Positions 6,702-14,969 of a stretch of DNA of 27,277 nt are shown here, piece by piece. Origin of the DNA: UBA6197 sp047638075 (GTDB lineage Bacteria > Pseudomonadota > Alphaproteobacteria > Rhodobacterales > Rhodobacteraceae). Position numbers and translations under genes: made by a program. The stretch spans positions 1-27,277 of the forward strand of contig NZ_JBLJBV010000083.1 of NCBI RefSeq assembly GCF_047638075.1. The letters are read 5' to 3'. A model generated the notes under the pieces. It did not search any database. It had not been told where the DNA came from and saw only the letters and a program-made list of their open reading frames with translations. Within the stretch, counting starts at the first letter, position 1. Each line of letters starts with the position of its first letter.

Positions 6702-7118
6702 ATGAAGATTAGCCTGATTGCCGCCACGTTCGCCGCCCTCGCCCTGACGACCGCCGCCAATGCGGATGACATCAAGGATGGCAAAAAAGAATTCAACAAG
6801 TGCAAAGCCTGTCACGCGATCAAGTCGGACACGGGCGAAGACATCGTAAAGGGTGGCAAGGTCGGCCCGAACCTTTACGGCATCGTCGGCAAGGCCGTCG
6901 CCTCGACCGAAGATTTCAAATACGGTGATGGGCTTAAAGCCGTCGGTGAAACCGGCATGGTCTGGACTCCCGAAGAATTGGAAGTCTACATGACCGATCC
7001 CACCGCGTGGATCGACGAAAAGCTTGGCGACACCAAAGCGAAATCGCTGATGACCCACAAGCAAAAGAAAAAGCAAGAAGAAATCGTCGCCTTCCTTGAA
7101 TCGGTCGTGACCGAGTAA
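6702..7118 (+). CDS. cycA: Periplasmic cytochrome c (c550/c2 type)
   Basis: A 138-residue class I c-type cytochrome. Residues 1-21 are a signal peptide ending ANA. The haem-binding motif CKACH lies at 34-38 (C34, C37, H38) and the likely axial methionine is M117 in KSLMTHK. KVGPNLYGIVGK and DFKYGDGLK are close to Paracoccus cytochrome c550 and Rhodobacter cytochrome c2, from family knowledge. The protein carries electrons from the bc1 complex to cytochrome oxidase in the periplasm. It lies directly upstream of ctaD, its likely electron acceptor; the same neighbourhood is known in Paracoccus. An AAGGATAAAGC ribosome site precedes the ATG. A strong hairpin separates it from ctaD. Confidence 0.88.
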   Translation: MKISLIAATFAALALTTAANADDIKDGKKEFNKCKACHAIKSDTGEDIVKGGKVGPNLYGIVGKAVASTEDFKYGDGLKAVGETGMVWTPEELEVYMTDPTAWIDEKLGDTKAKSLMTHKQKKKQEEIVAFLESVVTE

Positions 7119-7172
7119 CGATCTGCCAAGGATAACGCGACACATTCGCTCAATTTCCTGACGATACGACCC

Positions 7173-7207
7173 GAAGGTGCGGCAATTTTTCCAATTGCCG
7201 CACCTTC
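7173..7207 (+). terminator. 15-bp perfect hairpin between cycA and ctaD
   Basis: GAAGGTGCGGCAATT pairs with AATTGCCGCACCTTC around a 5-nt loop (TTTCC). It is about 55 bp past the cycA stop. The following bases are not T-rich, so it may serve as an mRNA-end stabiliser or a weak terminator rather than a classic intrinsic terminator. Confidence 0.55.
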
Positions 7208-7299
7208 ACTCATTGCCGCGCGCGGATTTGCATTCTAAAACACTAACATGCAGGTCCGGGTCGGGAGAACCCGTGCCAAGCGCTAAATGGGAGATCAGC

Positions 7300-8973
7300 A
7301 TGGCGGACGCAGCCGTTCACAGCCATGGTGCGCATGACAAGCGCGGGTTCTTTACCCGCTGGTTCATGTCCACCAATCACAAAGATATCGGAATTCTCTA
7401 TCTGTTCACCGCAGGCACCGTTGGCCTGATTTCGGTGCTGTTCACCGTTTACATGCGGCTTGAACTGATGAACCCGGGGGTGCAGTACATGTGCGCCGAA
7501 GGGGCCCGCTTCGTTGCGGACGCCAGTGCTGAATGCACACCCAACGGGCATCTGTGGAACGTGATGATTACCTATCACGGCGTCCTGATGATGTTCTTTG
7601 TGGTAATTCCAGCGCTGTTCGGTGGTTTTGGCAACTATTTCATGCCGCTGCACATCGGGGCGCCTGACATGGCCTTCCCGCGGATGAACAACCTCAGCTA
7701 CTGGCTCTATGTTGCGGGCACCGCCCTCGGGATCGCCTCGCTTCTGACGCCGGGCGGCAACGGGCAGATGGGATCTGGCGTGGGTTGGGTGCTCTATCCA
7801 CCGCTTTCGACCAATGAAGGCGGGTTCTCGATGGATCTGGCGATCTTTGCTGTGCACCTCTCGGGTGCAAGCTCGATCCTGGGGGCGATCAACATGATCA
7901 CCACCTTCCTCAACATGCGCGCCCCAGGCATGACCATGCACAAGGTGCCGCTGTTTGGCTGGTCGATCTTTGTGACCGCCTGGATGATCCTTCTGGCCCT
8001 TCCGGTGCTGGCCGGTGCCATCACCATGCTGCTGATGGATCGCAACTTCGGCACCACGTTCTTCCAACCCGAGGGCGGCGGCGACCCGATCCTTTACCAG
8101 CACATCCTGTGGTTCTTCGGCCACCCCGAGGTCTACATCATCATCATCCCCGGCTTTGGCATCATCAGCCACGTCATCGCCACCTTCTCCAAAAAGCCGA
8201 TCTTCGGCTATCTGCCGATGGTCTATGCGATGGTCGCCATCGGCGGGCTCGGCTTTGTGGTGTGGGCGCACCACATGTATACCGTGGGCATGTCGCTGAC
8301 CCAGCAAAGCTACTTCATGCTGGCCACAATGGTGATCGCGGTGCCCACCGGGGTAAAGGTGTTCAGTTGGATCGCCACCATGTGGGGCGGCTCGATAGAG
8401 TTCAAAACACCGATGCTGTTTGCCTTCGGCTTTTTGTTCCTGTTCACGGTGGGCGGTGTTACCGGCGTTGTGCTGGCGCAGGCTCCGCTCGATCGGGTTT
8501 ATCACGACACCTATTATGTGGTCGCGCACTTCCACTATGTGATGTCGCTGGGGGCGGTGTTTGCCATCTTCGCCGGGATCTATTTCTGGATCGGCAAGAT
8601 GTCGGGCCGCCAGTATCCTGAATGGGCCGGCAAGGTGCATTTCTGGATGATGTTCCTTGGCTCGAACATGACCTTCTTCCCGCAGCACTTTCTCGGGCGT
8701 CAGGGCATGCCGCGCCGCTACATCGACTACCCCGAGGCCTTTGCCTATTGGAACAAGATCTCGTCAATCGGCGCCTTCATCAGCTTCGCGTCTTTCGTGT
8801 TCTTCATCGGCATCGTGTTCTACACCCTGCTGGCCGGCCGTCGCGTGACCCAGAACAACTACTGGAACGAATACGCCGACACGCTGGAATGGTCACTGCC
8901 CTGCCCGCCGCCCGAACACACGTTCGAACAGTTGCCCAAGCGCGCGGACTGGGACCGTTCGCACGCGCACTAA
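7300..8973 (+). CDS. ctaD: Cytochrome c oxidase (aa3 type) subunit I
   Basis: The start ATG at 7300 follows GGGAGATCAGC; an open frame from 7177 runs through the upstream hairpin and is rejected. The 557-residue, twelve-helix membrane protein reduces oxygen to water and pumps protons. Ligands are visible: haem a H93 (TYHGVLMMFF) and H412, haem a3 H410 (VVAHFHYVMS), CuB H275, H324 and H325 (HPEVY, AHHMY), and the cross-linked Tyr Y279. D-channel D123 (GAPDMAFPR) with E277 (HPEVY), and K-channel K353 (GVKVFSW), mark the proton-pumping A-type. It is a stand-alone ctaD; coxB and coxC are not nearby, as is common in Rhodobacterales. Confidence 0.96.
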   Translation: MADAAVHSHGAHDKRGFFTRWFMSTNHKDIGILYLFTAGTVGLISVLFTVYMRLELMNPGVQYMCAEGARFVADASAECTPNGHLWNVMITYHGVLMMFFVVIPALFGGFGNYFMPLHIGAPDMAFPRMNNLSYWLYVAGTALGIASLLTPGGNGQMGSGVGWVLYPPLSTNEGGFSMDLAIFAVHLSGASSILGAINMITTFLNMRAPGMTMHKVPLFGWSIFVTAWMILLALPVLAGAITMLLMDRNFGTTFFQPEGGGDPILYQHILWFFGHPEVYIIIIPGFGIISHVIATFSKKPIFGYLPMVYAMVAIGGLGFVVWAHHMYTVGMSLTQQSYFMLATMVIAVPTGVKVFSWIATMWGGSIEFKTPMLFAFGFLFLFTVGGVTGVVLAQAPLDRVYHDTYYVVAHFHYVMSLGAVFAIFAGIYFWIGKMSGRQYPEWAGKVHFWMMFLGSNMTFFPQHFLGRQGMPRRYIDYPEAFAYWNKISSIGAFISFASFVFFIGIVFYTLLAGRRVTQNNYWNEYADTLEWSLPCPPPEHTFEQLPKRADWDRSHAH

Positions 8974-8983
8974 GGCAAAGGCA

Positions 8984-9538
8984 ATGCCGTATGAATGGAT
9001 CACCCATCCCGACACGGCCCCGGAGAAATCCGGGGCCGTGTCCCCTTACGCCAAAGGTCCGCGCCCCTTGGCCGAGCTTCACCTCTGGCCCTACCGCTCG
9101 CTGCCGCGCAAAGGCTTCGTGATCACGATCGGCCTCTTGGCCTCGCTCTTGACCCTGCCACTGCTGGCGCTTCTGGGCACGCTGTTGCTTTGGGGTATGC
9201 TGCCGTTTCTGGTGGCAACGGTGGCTGGCGTCTGGTGGGGCCTTGCGCGCAGCTACCGCAGCGGTGCCGTGGTCGAGGTGCTGCGGATCTGGCCCGACCG
9301 CGCACTCCTCTTGCGCCATGAACCGCGCCGCGCCCCACGCCTCTGGCACGCCAACCCTTACTGGGTCGGCGTCACCCTCTACCAGACCGGCGGCCCCGTC
9401 CCCGACTACCTGACCCTGACCGGCGGCCCGCGTGAGGTGGAACTGGGCGCGTTTCTCACCCCCGAGGAACGTCGCGCGTTGCGGCCTGAACTTGACGCCG
9501 TTTTCGCCGCCTGCCGCACCCAGCCCGGCAAACCCTGA
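8984..9538 (+). CDS. DUF2244 family membrane protein
   Basis: The 184-residue protein starts 11 bp after the ctaD stop with an AAGGCAAAGGC ribosome site, so it is probably co-transcribed with ctaD. The N-terminal AELHLWPYRSLPRKGFV block, two closely spaced membrane helices (about 44-67 and 70-88) and a C-terminal soluble part with VLRIWPDRALLLRH and REVELGAFLTPEER are typical of DUF2244 proteins, which are often found beside cytochrome oxidase genes in alphaproteobacteria. Biochemical function is unknown. Unusually, residues 10-19 are encoded by a 14-bp perfect hairpin (9011-9042), suggesting either an insertion in the N-terminus or a later true start. Confidence 0.8.
   Translation: MPYEWITHPDTAPEKSGAVSPYAKGPRPLAELHLWPYRSLPRKGFVITIGLLASLLTLPLLALLGTLLLWGMLPFLVATVAGVWWGLARSYRSGAVVEVLRIWPDRALLLRHEPRRAPRLWHANPYWVGVTLYQTGGPVPDYLTLTGGPREVELGAFLTPEERRALRPELDAVFAACRTQPGKP
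9011..9042 (+). other. 14-bp perfect hairpin with GAAA tetraloop within the DUF2244 start region
   Basis: GACACGGCCCCGGA and TCCGGGGCCGTGTC pair perfectly around a GNRA-type GAAA loop. It lies 37 bp past the ctaD stop. No T-run follows. It could act as the ctaD mRNA 3' stabiliser or an attenuating structure. Confidence 0.7.
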
Positions 9539-9561
9539 CCCGCGCGCCCAAATACCCCCGC

Positions 9562-9587
9562 CCAAAAAAACCACCGCTTTTTTTTGG
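9562..9587. terminator. Possible bidirectional terminator between convergent genes
   Basis: CCAAAAAAA and TTTTTTTGG form an A/T stem between the ends of the DUF2244 gene (plus) and the YqeY gene (minus). The stem is weak because it is nearly all A-T. The rest of 9539-9725 holds no gene. Confidence 0.35.
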
Positions 9588-9725
9588 CCTAAATACTCAT
9601 ACCCGGCCCGCCACACGCGCCAGGACCGCAGCAAAACACCCCGCGCGGATCAACCGGCGGGGCGTAGGATAGATACATTCAGCTTATGTGCGGGTTGCCG
9701 CGCAGGCAAAGGCCGGCGCGGCGCC

Positions 9726-10184
9726 TCAGCTCAGCCGGGTCTTGACCATTGGACCCACCACGCCAAAGTCCATCTGCCCGGTATATTTACCCTTCAGTTC
9801 GGCCATCACCCGGCCCATGTCGCGGATGCTTGAGGCGCCAATCGTGGCAATCGCCGCATCCACCGCTGCCGCAACTTCCTCAGCCGAAAGCTGCCGTGGC
9901 AGGAACTCTTCGATCACCTTGACCTCGTTCAGTTCCTTTTCCGCCAACTCCAGCCGCCCGCCCTCTTCGTAGGCGCGCGCCGATTCCTGACGTTGTTTCA
10001 CCATTTTGCCCATGATCGCCAGAATCTCCGGGTCACCCACAGTGCCCCCTTCGGCGTCACCACGCATCGCGATCTCGCGGTCTTTGATAGCGGCATTGAT
10101 CAGCCGCAGCGTCGACAGCCGGTCGGCCTGTTTCGACCTCATTGCATCCTTCAACGCCTGGGCGATCCGGTCACGCATTTCCAT
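9726..10184 (-). CDS. GatB/YqeY domain protein
   Basis: A 152-residue soluble helical protein. The start at 10184 (MEMRDRIAQALKDAMRSK) has an AAGGGG ribosome site 8 bases upstream and gives the usual family length; an upstream extension to 10241 is open but lacks family character. Visible blocks are RLSTLRLINAAIKD, MVKQRQESARAYEEGGR, ELAEKELNEVKVIEEFLPRQLS and the C-terminal GRVMAELKGKYTGQMDFG, typical of YqeY. The domain is shared with the tail of GatB amidotransferase and is thought to contact tRNA, but the role of stand-alone YqeY is not settled. It is divergent from carA. Confidence 0.9.
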   Translation of the reverse strand: MEMRDRIAQALKDAMRSKQADRLSTLRLINAAIKDREIAMRGDAEGGTVGDPEILAIMGKMVKQRQESARAYEEGGRLELAEKELNEVKVIEEFLPRQLSAEEVAAAVDAAIATIGASSIRDMGRVMAELKGKYTGQMDFGVVGPMVKTRLS

Positions 10185-10304
10185 GGTTTGATCCCCTTTG
10201 ATCTCAAGGCCCGCACAATACCGTGGACCGTCGCCGGGCACAAGTTCACTAAGTTATTGATATCGCTAGGTAACACAATACATCACGGTAATCTGCGTTG
10301 GACC

Positions 10305-10333
10305 TTGACCCGCGCCACACCTGCCCGTAGGTT
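10305..10333 (+). promoter_or_regulatory. Candidate promoter of carA
   Basis: TTGACC (10305-10310), 17-bp spacer, TAGGTT (10328-10333). The predicted transcript start would be about 25 bp before the carA ATG. Confidence 0.45.
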
Positions 10334-10364
10334 CCGACAGATTTTGCCTTGGGAGAGTCGCACC

Positions 10365-11528
10365 ATGCCCACAAACAATCCGACATCGGAAAAACCCACC
10401 GCAGTGATTGTACTGGCGGATGGTTCCTTGTTTTACGGGCGCGGTTTTGGGGCGGTTGGGGAAACCGTCGCGGAACTGGTCTTCAACACCGCGATGACCG
10501 GCTATCAAGAGATCATGACAGACCCTTCTTATGCCGGGCAGGTTGTCACCTTCACCTTCCCGCATATCGGCAATGTCGGCATCAACGATGAGGATGAAGA
10601 GGCCGCCGACCCCGTTGCCTCGGGGATAGTGGTGAAATGGGATCCGACCGCACCGGCAAGCTGGCGCGCCACCGGCGATCTGGTCACCTGGATGGAAAAG
10701 CGCGGCCGGATCGGCATCGGCGGCATTGATACCCGCCGCCTGACGCGCGCAATCCGTCAGCAAGGCGCGCCGCACATCGCCCTGGCCCATTCTCCAGACG
10801 GCAACTTCGACATTGCTGCCCTGGTGAAAAAAGCGCGAGATTGGAAAGGCTTGGTCGGGCTTGATCTGGCCAAAGAGGTGACGTGCGCGCAGTCATACCG
10901 CTGGGATGAAATGCGTTGGGCCTGGCCCAATGGTTATACCCGCCGCGAAGGGCCGGGTTTTCGTGTCGTTGCCATCGATTACGGCGCAAAACGCAATATC
11001 CTGCGCTGTCTGGCCTCGGCCGGGTGCGAGGTGACGGTGCTTCCCGCGACGGCAACCGCCGAAGAGGTCCTGGCGCTGAACCCCGAGGGGGTGTTTTTGT
11101 CGAACGGGCCGGGCGACCCTGCGGCAACCGGCGAATATGCCGTGCCCATGATCCGCGGTGTGCTGGAGGCGGATCTGCCCTTGTTTGGTATCTGCCTTGG
11201 GCATCAGATGCTGGCGCTGGCTCTGGGGGCCAAGACCGTCAAGATGAACCACGGCCACCACGGTGCCAACCACCCGGTAAAGGATGTGGAAACGGGCAAG
11301 GTGGAGATCACGTCGATGAATCACGGCTTTGCGGTCGATAGTCAAAGCCTGCCGGACGGCGTTCTTGAAACGCATGTCTCGCTGTTTGACGGGTCGAACT
11401 GCGGCATCCGCATGGCCGACAGGCCGGTTTTTTCGGTTCAGCACCACCCCGAGGCCAGCCCCGGCCCGCAAGACAGTTTCTATCTGTTTGAACGGTTTGC
11501 CGCCTCGATGCAGGCTCAGCGCGGATAA
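10365..11528 (+). CDS. carA: Carbamoyl-phosphate synthase small subunit
   Basis: Glutaminase subunit of carbamoyl-phosphate synthase: it splits glutamine and passes ammonia to CarB, feeding arginine and pyrimidine synthesis. The ATG at 10365 has a GGGAGAG site; a longer open frame back to 9993 overlaps the YqeY gene and is not used. The protein is 387 residues, the usual length. The N-terminal domain contains FNTAMTGYQEIMTDPSYAGQ (40-59). The class I amidotransferase domain contains FLSNGPGDPA (245-254), the nucleophile C277 in GICLGHQ, and the His/Glu pair H361/E363 in QHHPEASPGP. carB is not in the window. Confidence 0.96.
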   Translation: MPTNNPTSEKPTAVIVLADGSLFYGRGFGAVGETVAELVFNTAMTGYQEIMTDPSYAGQVVTFTFPHIGNVGINDEDEEAADPVASGIVVKWDPTAPASWRATGDLVTWMEKRGRIGIGGIDTRRLTRAIRQQGAPHIALAHSPDGNFDIAALVKKARDWKGLVGLDLAKEVTCAQSYRWDEMRWAWPNGYTRREGPGFRVVAIDYGAKRNILRCLASAGCEVTVLPATATAEEVLALNPEGVFLSNGPGDPAATGEYAVPMIRGVLEADLPLFGICLGHQMLALALGAKTVKMNHGHHGANHPVKDVETGKVEITSMNHGFAVDSQSLPDGVLETHVSLFDGSNCGIRMADRPVFSVQHHPEASPGPQDSFYLFERFAASMQAQRG

Positions 11529-11580
11529 GCGGCAAAAATCTTGCCAAGCTCGCGGAATAACTCGCTTTTTCATGGGCTTC

Positions 11581-11596
11581 TTAACCATCTGTTAAC
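11581..11596 (+). promoter_or_regulatory. CtrA binding box
   Basis: TTAACCATCTGTTAAC is a perfect match to the alphaproteobacterial CtrA consensus TTAA-N7-TTAAC. It lies 46-61 bp upstream of the glycosyltransferase start, in position to control its promoter. Confidence 0.6.
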
Positions 11597-11641
11597 CAGA
11601 GTTCCGGAAGGTAAACCATCGCGTCTTACCAGAATGGTCTC

Positions 11642-13597
11642 ATGCCCGCTCCTGTTCCGCTTAAGCTAGTTCCGCGCCAGACCACCCCAGAGTCGGCGCG
11701 CCCGGCAACCCTGCCAAGGTTGGTGTCGTCCCGCCCGGCGCGGGTGCCCCTGGGGCAGATATTGCTGGAAAGCGGCGCGGTTGCGCCTGGTGATTTGTTG
11801 AAGGCACTGGCGCTGCGGCATCGGCAAGAGGTGCGCCTGGGCGACATTTTATTGGCGCATGGCTGGGTAAGCGATACGGACCTGATGGCGGCACTGGCGC
11901 GGCAGTGGGGTGCGGCACTGGTTGATTTGTTGGCCGAACGCCCTGACCCGCGGTTGATTGACCGGATCGGTGCGCAAACCTGCCTGACCCGCTCCATGGT
12001 GCCGTGGCGCCGGGTTGGTGGCACGACCGTCATTGCCACTGCCCGCCCCGAGGAATTTCACCGCATGCGCGACACGCTGCCTGTGGATCTGGCGCCCTAC
12101 ACGATGGTTCTTGCGTCAGAACGCGACATTCACGCCGCGCTCATGGCACGCCGCCAGACCGCGCTGATCCGCAACGCCGAAACCATGGTTCGCCCCGAAG
12201 AAAGCTGCCGCACCCGTGATCCCGACCGCATGTCGCGCCTTGCGTTGGGGGGAATGGGGCTTTTGGCAACCGGGTTGATCGCCGCACCGACACTGATTTT
12301 TGCCCTGGTGTTTTCTTGGGCCGTGCTGACCTTGATACTGGGCACCGGACTGAAATTCGCGGCGTTCTGGGTCGAATTCAGGGCCCATCGGCAAGCAAAA
12401 GGAAAGCTGGCCCCCCCTGCCCCGATGATCGCCCGGCTACCGATCGTGTCCATCATGGTGCCGATGTACAAAGAGCGAGACATCGCGAACCGTCTGGTGC
12501 GGCGCCTCTCGCAGCTTTGCTATCCGCGCGAATTGCTGGATATACTGTTGGTCGTCGAGGAAGAAGACACCACCACCCGTGCTGCGTTGGCACAAGCGCA
12601 CCTGCCGCGCTGGATGCGGGTCGTGACTGTCCCCACCGGCCCGATCAAGACCAAGCCGCGTGCGCTCAACTTTGCGTTAAGCTTTTGCCGTGGCAGCATT
12701 ATTGGCGTTTATGATGCCGAAGACGCGCCCGACCCCGACCAAATCCATACGGTTGTGCGCCGGTTTCACGAACGCGGGCCCGAGGTTGCCTGCCTGCAAG
12801 GGATTCTGGATTATTACAACCCGCGCACCAACTGGTTGTCGCGCTGCTTTACCATTGAATACGCGGTGTGGTTTCGGGCGATGCTGCCGGGATTGGCGCG
12901 GATGGGGCTCGTTGTGCCATTGGGCGGAACTACGCTGTTTTTTCGCCGGGATGCGCTTGAACATCTGGGGGGGTGGGATGCCCACAACGTGACCGAGGAC
13001 GCCGATCTGGGCATTCGCCTTGCACGTTATGGCTACCGGACTGAGCTGGTCCCCACCGTCACCGGCGAAGAGGCCAACTGTCGCGCGCTGCCCTGGGTGC
13101 GGCAACGGTCACGTTGGCTGAAGGGGTACGCGATGACGTGGGGCGTGCACATGCGCCACCCGGTTCAGCTATGGCGTGACTTGGGGGCATGGCGGTTCTT
13201 TGGGTTTCAGGTGCTGTTTCTGGGATCGCTGTCGCAATATCTGCTGGCCCCGATCTTGTGGTCTTTCTGGGCCATCGCGCTGGGGTTTTGGCATCCGATG
13301 CAGGCCGTGCTGAGCCCAACCACACTGAATATTCTTGCCACCGCCTTTGTCGCGACAGAGTTGGTCAATATTGTTGTTGGCCTTTGGGCCGTGCGCGGGC
13401 AGAGCCACCGGCACCTCTTGGCTTGGGTACCAACCTTGCATTTTTACTTTCCGTTAGGCGCGTTGGCGGGGTGGAAGGCAATTTACGAGGTGATCGTGAT
13501 GCCGTTTTACTGGGACAAAACCACCCACGGTGTTTTTGACACATCCCCCAATGACACCGCGACCCCAATCAGAGCAATGGCCCCCCCTACGACGTGA
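11642..13597 (+). CDS. Membrane GT2 glycosyltransferase with N-terminal GspE/MshEN-like domain
   Basis: A 651-residue protein. Residues about 35-165 (VPLGQILLESGAVAPGDLLKAL, RLGDILLAHGWVSDTDLMAALARQWG) resemble the N-terminal domain of type II secretion ATPases (MshEN-like), a fold that in some proteins binds cyclic-di-GMP. Two membrane helices follow (about 203-245). The GT2 domain has VSIMVPMYKE (269-278), DAED (358-361), TED (451-453) and QRSRW (488-492), the signature of processive cellulose-synthase-like enzymes, then further helices at about 510-625. It is likely to polymerise or transfer a sugar across the inner membrane. No bcsB-like partner is adjacent. Start ATG 11642 has a poor ribosome site. 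Substrate is unknown. Confidence 0.8.
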   Translation: MPAPVPLKLVPRQTTPESARPATLPRLVSSRPARVPLGQILLESGAVAPGDLLKALALRHRQEVRLGDILLAHGWVSDTDLMAALARQWGAALVDLLAERPDPRLIDRIGAQTCLTRSMVPWRRVGGTTVIATARPEEFHRMRDTLPVDLAPYTMVLASERDIHAALMARRQTALIRNAETMVRPEESCRTRDPDRMSRLALGGMGLLATGLIAAPTLIFALVFSWAVLTLILGTGLKFAAFWVEFRAHRQAKGKLAPPAPMIARLPIVSIMVPMYKERDIANRLVRRLSQLCYPRELLDILLVVEEEDTTTRAALAQAHLPRWMRVVTVPTGPIKTKPRALNFALSFCRGSIIGVYDAEDAPDPDQIHTVVRRFHERGPEVACLQGILDYYNPRTNWLSRCFTIEYAVWFRAMLPGLARMGLVVPLGGTTLFFRRDALEHLGGWDAHNVTEDADLGIRLARYGYRTELVPTVTGEEANCRALPWVRQRSRWLKGYAMTWGVHMRHPVQLWRDLGAWRFFGFQVLFLGSLSQYLLAPILWSFWAIALGFWHPMQAVLSPTTLNILATAFVATELVNIVVGLWAVRGQSHRHLLAWVPTLHFYFPLGALAGWKAIYEVIVMPFYWDKTTHGVFDTSPNDTATPIRAMAPPTT

Positions 13598-14054
13598 GAT
13601 GCGTCATTTCTGACCTCGCGTAACCGCCAAAAACGGCGCCGCCCTGTTTTTCCGGTCAGAAAATCAGTCAAATTCCAGTCAGGTAAAACGGTGGCTTGCG
13701 CGTCCCTGCGTCAGGTTTTGTGCCAAACGGAGCAAGCCGCACACGACCCCGCCTATCTGCCCCTGATCGCAATCTTCGTAAGATGGCGGTTGCCGCGCGT
13801 AAACCTGTTGTCAGATAGGCAGGCGCGCGGGCCTGCGAAAGGCTGCCGCGTGCAATCGGTTGCGTCTTTGCATTTTTACTGCCGAAAGGGATCATACCAT
13901 CGTCATGGCCGCGGGCCCAAAACCGATTGAACGGGGCATACCCCAACCGGATCAACGTCCCTGACCACGCAGACATCGCACAGTTCGGGCCACGATCCCC
14001 AAAGCTGGATACACCCCCGCAAAAGCCCCGTTTTAACCCCGCAAAACCGCCGCG
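13598..14054. other. 457-bp convergent intergenic region with dyad symmetry
   Basis: It lies between the ends of the glycosyltransferase and hisN genes. ORFs on both strands are present but have no ribosome site and no recognisable motif. GCCTATCTG (13751-13759) and CAGATAGGC (13812-13820) form inverted arms around 52 bases that contain a smaller ATCTT-CGT-AAGAT hairpin. GGCTTGC and GCAAGCC a little upstream form another dyad. A structured RNA is possible but unproven. Confidence 0.3.
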
Positions 14055-14858
14055 CTAGCCCGCCAGCACGGCCATCGCCGCAGCATGTATATCGGAATTT
14101 GCCGCCGCCAGAACCCGCCCGCCCTGTTGGGCCGGGCCGCCCTGCCAGTTGGTCACAATGCCGCCTGCGGCTTCGATAACCGCTATTGGCGCCTGCACAT
14201 CGTAGGGCTGCAGCCCCGCTTCGACCACCAGATCAATCTGCCCGGACGCCACCAACGCATAGGCGTAGCAATCCATCCCGTAGCGCACGAGCCGCACCCG
14301 CCCGGCAAGCGTGGCAAAGGCCGCACCCTCTTCGGCGGTTCCCACCTCGGGGAAGGTTGAAAACAAGATAGCTTCTGAGAGCGGCCGGGGCGCGCGCGCC
14401 TTCAGCGTATGCCGGCCTTGCGGGCCGCAAACCTCGGCCAGGCCAAAGCCGCCTAGAAAACGCTCACCGATATAAGGCTGATCAATCAGCCCGAACAGCG
14501 GCCCATTCGAATCCGCAACCGATATCAGTACCCCCCATGTCGGGGTGCCCGATAGGTAGCCGCGCGTGCCGTCGATCGGGTCCAGCACCCAGGTCAGGCC
14601 GCTGGTGCCAGCCTTAGGCCCATATTCTTCGCCCAGGATCGCGTCTTGCGGACGGCGCGCGGCCAAAACGGCGCGCATCGCCGCCTCGGCGGCACGGTCA
14701 GCCACGGTTACCGGATCAAACCGGGCCTGTTCCTTGGTTGCAGCATCAAGACCGGGGCGGCGGAAATGTTTCAAGGTTTCGACCCGCGCGGTATCGGCCA
14801 GCGCGTTGGCAACCGCTATCAGCGCCTCATGATCGGCATTTGACAAATCAGGGCTCAC
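14055..14858 (-). CDS. hisN: Inositol-monophosphatase family protein, probable histidinol-phosphatase
   Basis: The enzyme should remove phosphate from histidinol phosphate, the penultimate step of histidine synthesis, or from a similar small substrate. Metal-binding motifs are DPVTVADRAAEAAMR, GEEYG and WVLDPIDGTRGYLSG, plus a C-terminal GLQPYDVQAPIAVIEAAGG, all typical of the alphaproteobacterial hisN branch of the IMPase superfamily. The GTG at 14858 has a GGGA site at good spacing; a TTG five codons upstream (14873) is also possible. 267 residues. Other phosphatases of the same fold (inositol, PAP) are less likely because the DVQAPIAVIEAAGG block fits hisN best, though this is pattern-based. 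Confidence 0.8.
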   Translation of the reverse strand: MSPDLSNADHEALIAVANALADTARVETLKHFRRPGLDAATKEQARFDPVTVADRAAEAAMRAVLAARRPQDAILGEEYGPKAGTSGLTWVLDPIDGTRGYLSGTPTWGVLISVADSNGPLFGLIDQPYIGERFLGGFGLAEVCGPQGRHTLKARAPRPLSEAILFSTFPEVGTAEEGAAFATLAGRVRLVRYGMDCYAYALVASGQIDLVVEAGLQPYDVQAPIAVIEAAGGIVTNWQGGPAQQGGRVLAAANSDIHAAAMAVLAG

Positions 14859-14969
14859 CGGGCCATCCCACAATTGAAACGAACAAGGGGAGCGGTAACC
14901 GCCCCCCCGAGTGTCGTCAAGTCACCGCAAAGCGGCACAGAATTAATCATTGCAATGTCGCGCACGCTT

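Noticed and set aside
7177..7299. Upstream extension of ctaD (41 extra codons)
   Set aside because: It begins inside the cycA-ctaD hairpin, lacks a ribosome site, and the family N-terminus starts at 7300 with a good one.
13668..13976. 102-codon minus-strand ORF in the glycosyltransferase-hisN gap
   Set aside because: No ribosome site, no recognisable motif, and an Arg-rich composition typical of chance ORFs in high-GC DNA.
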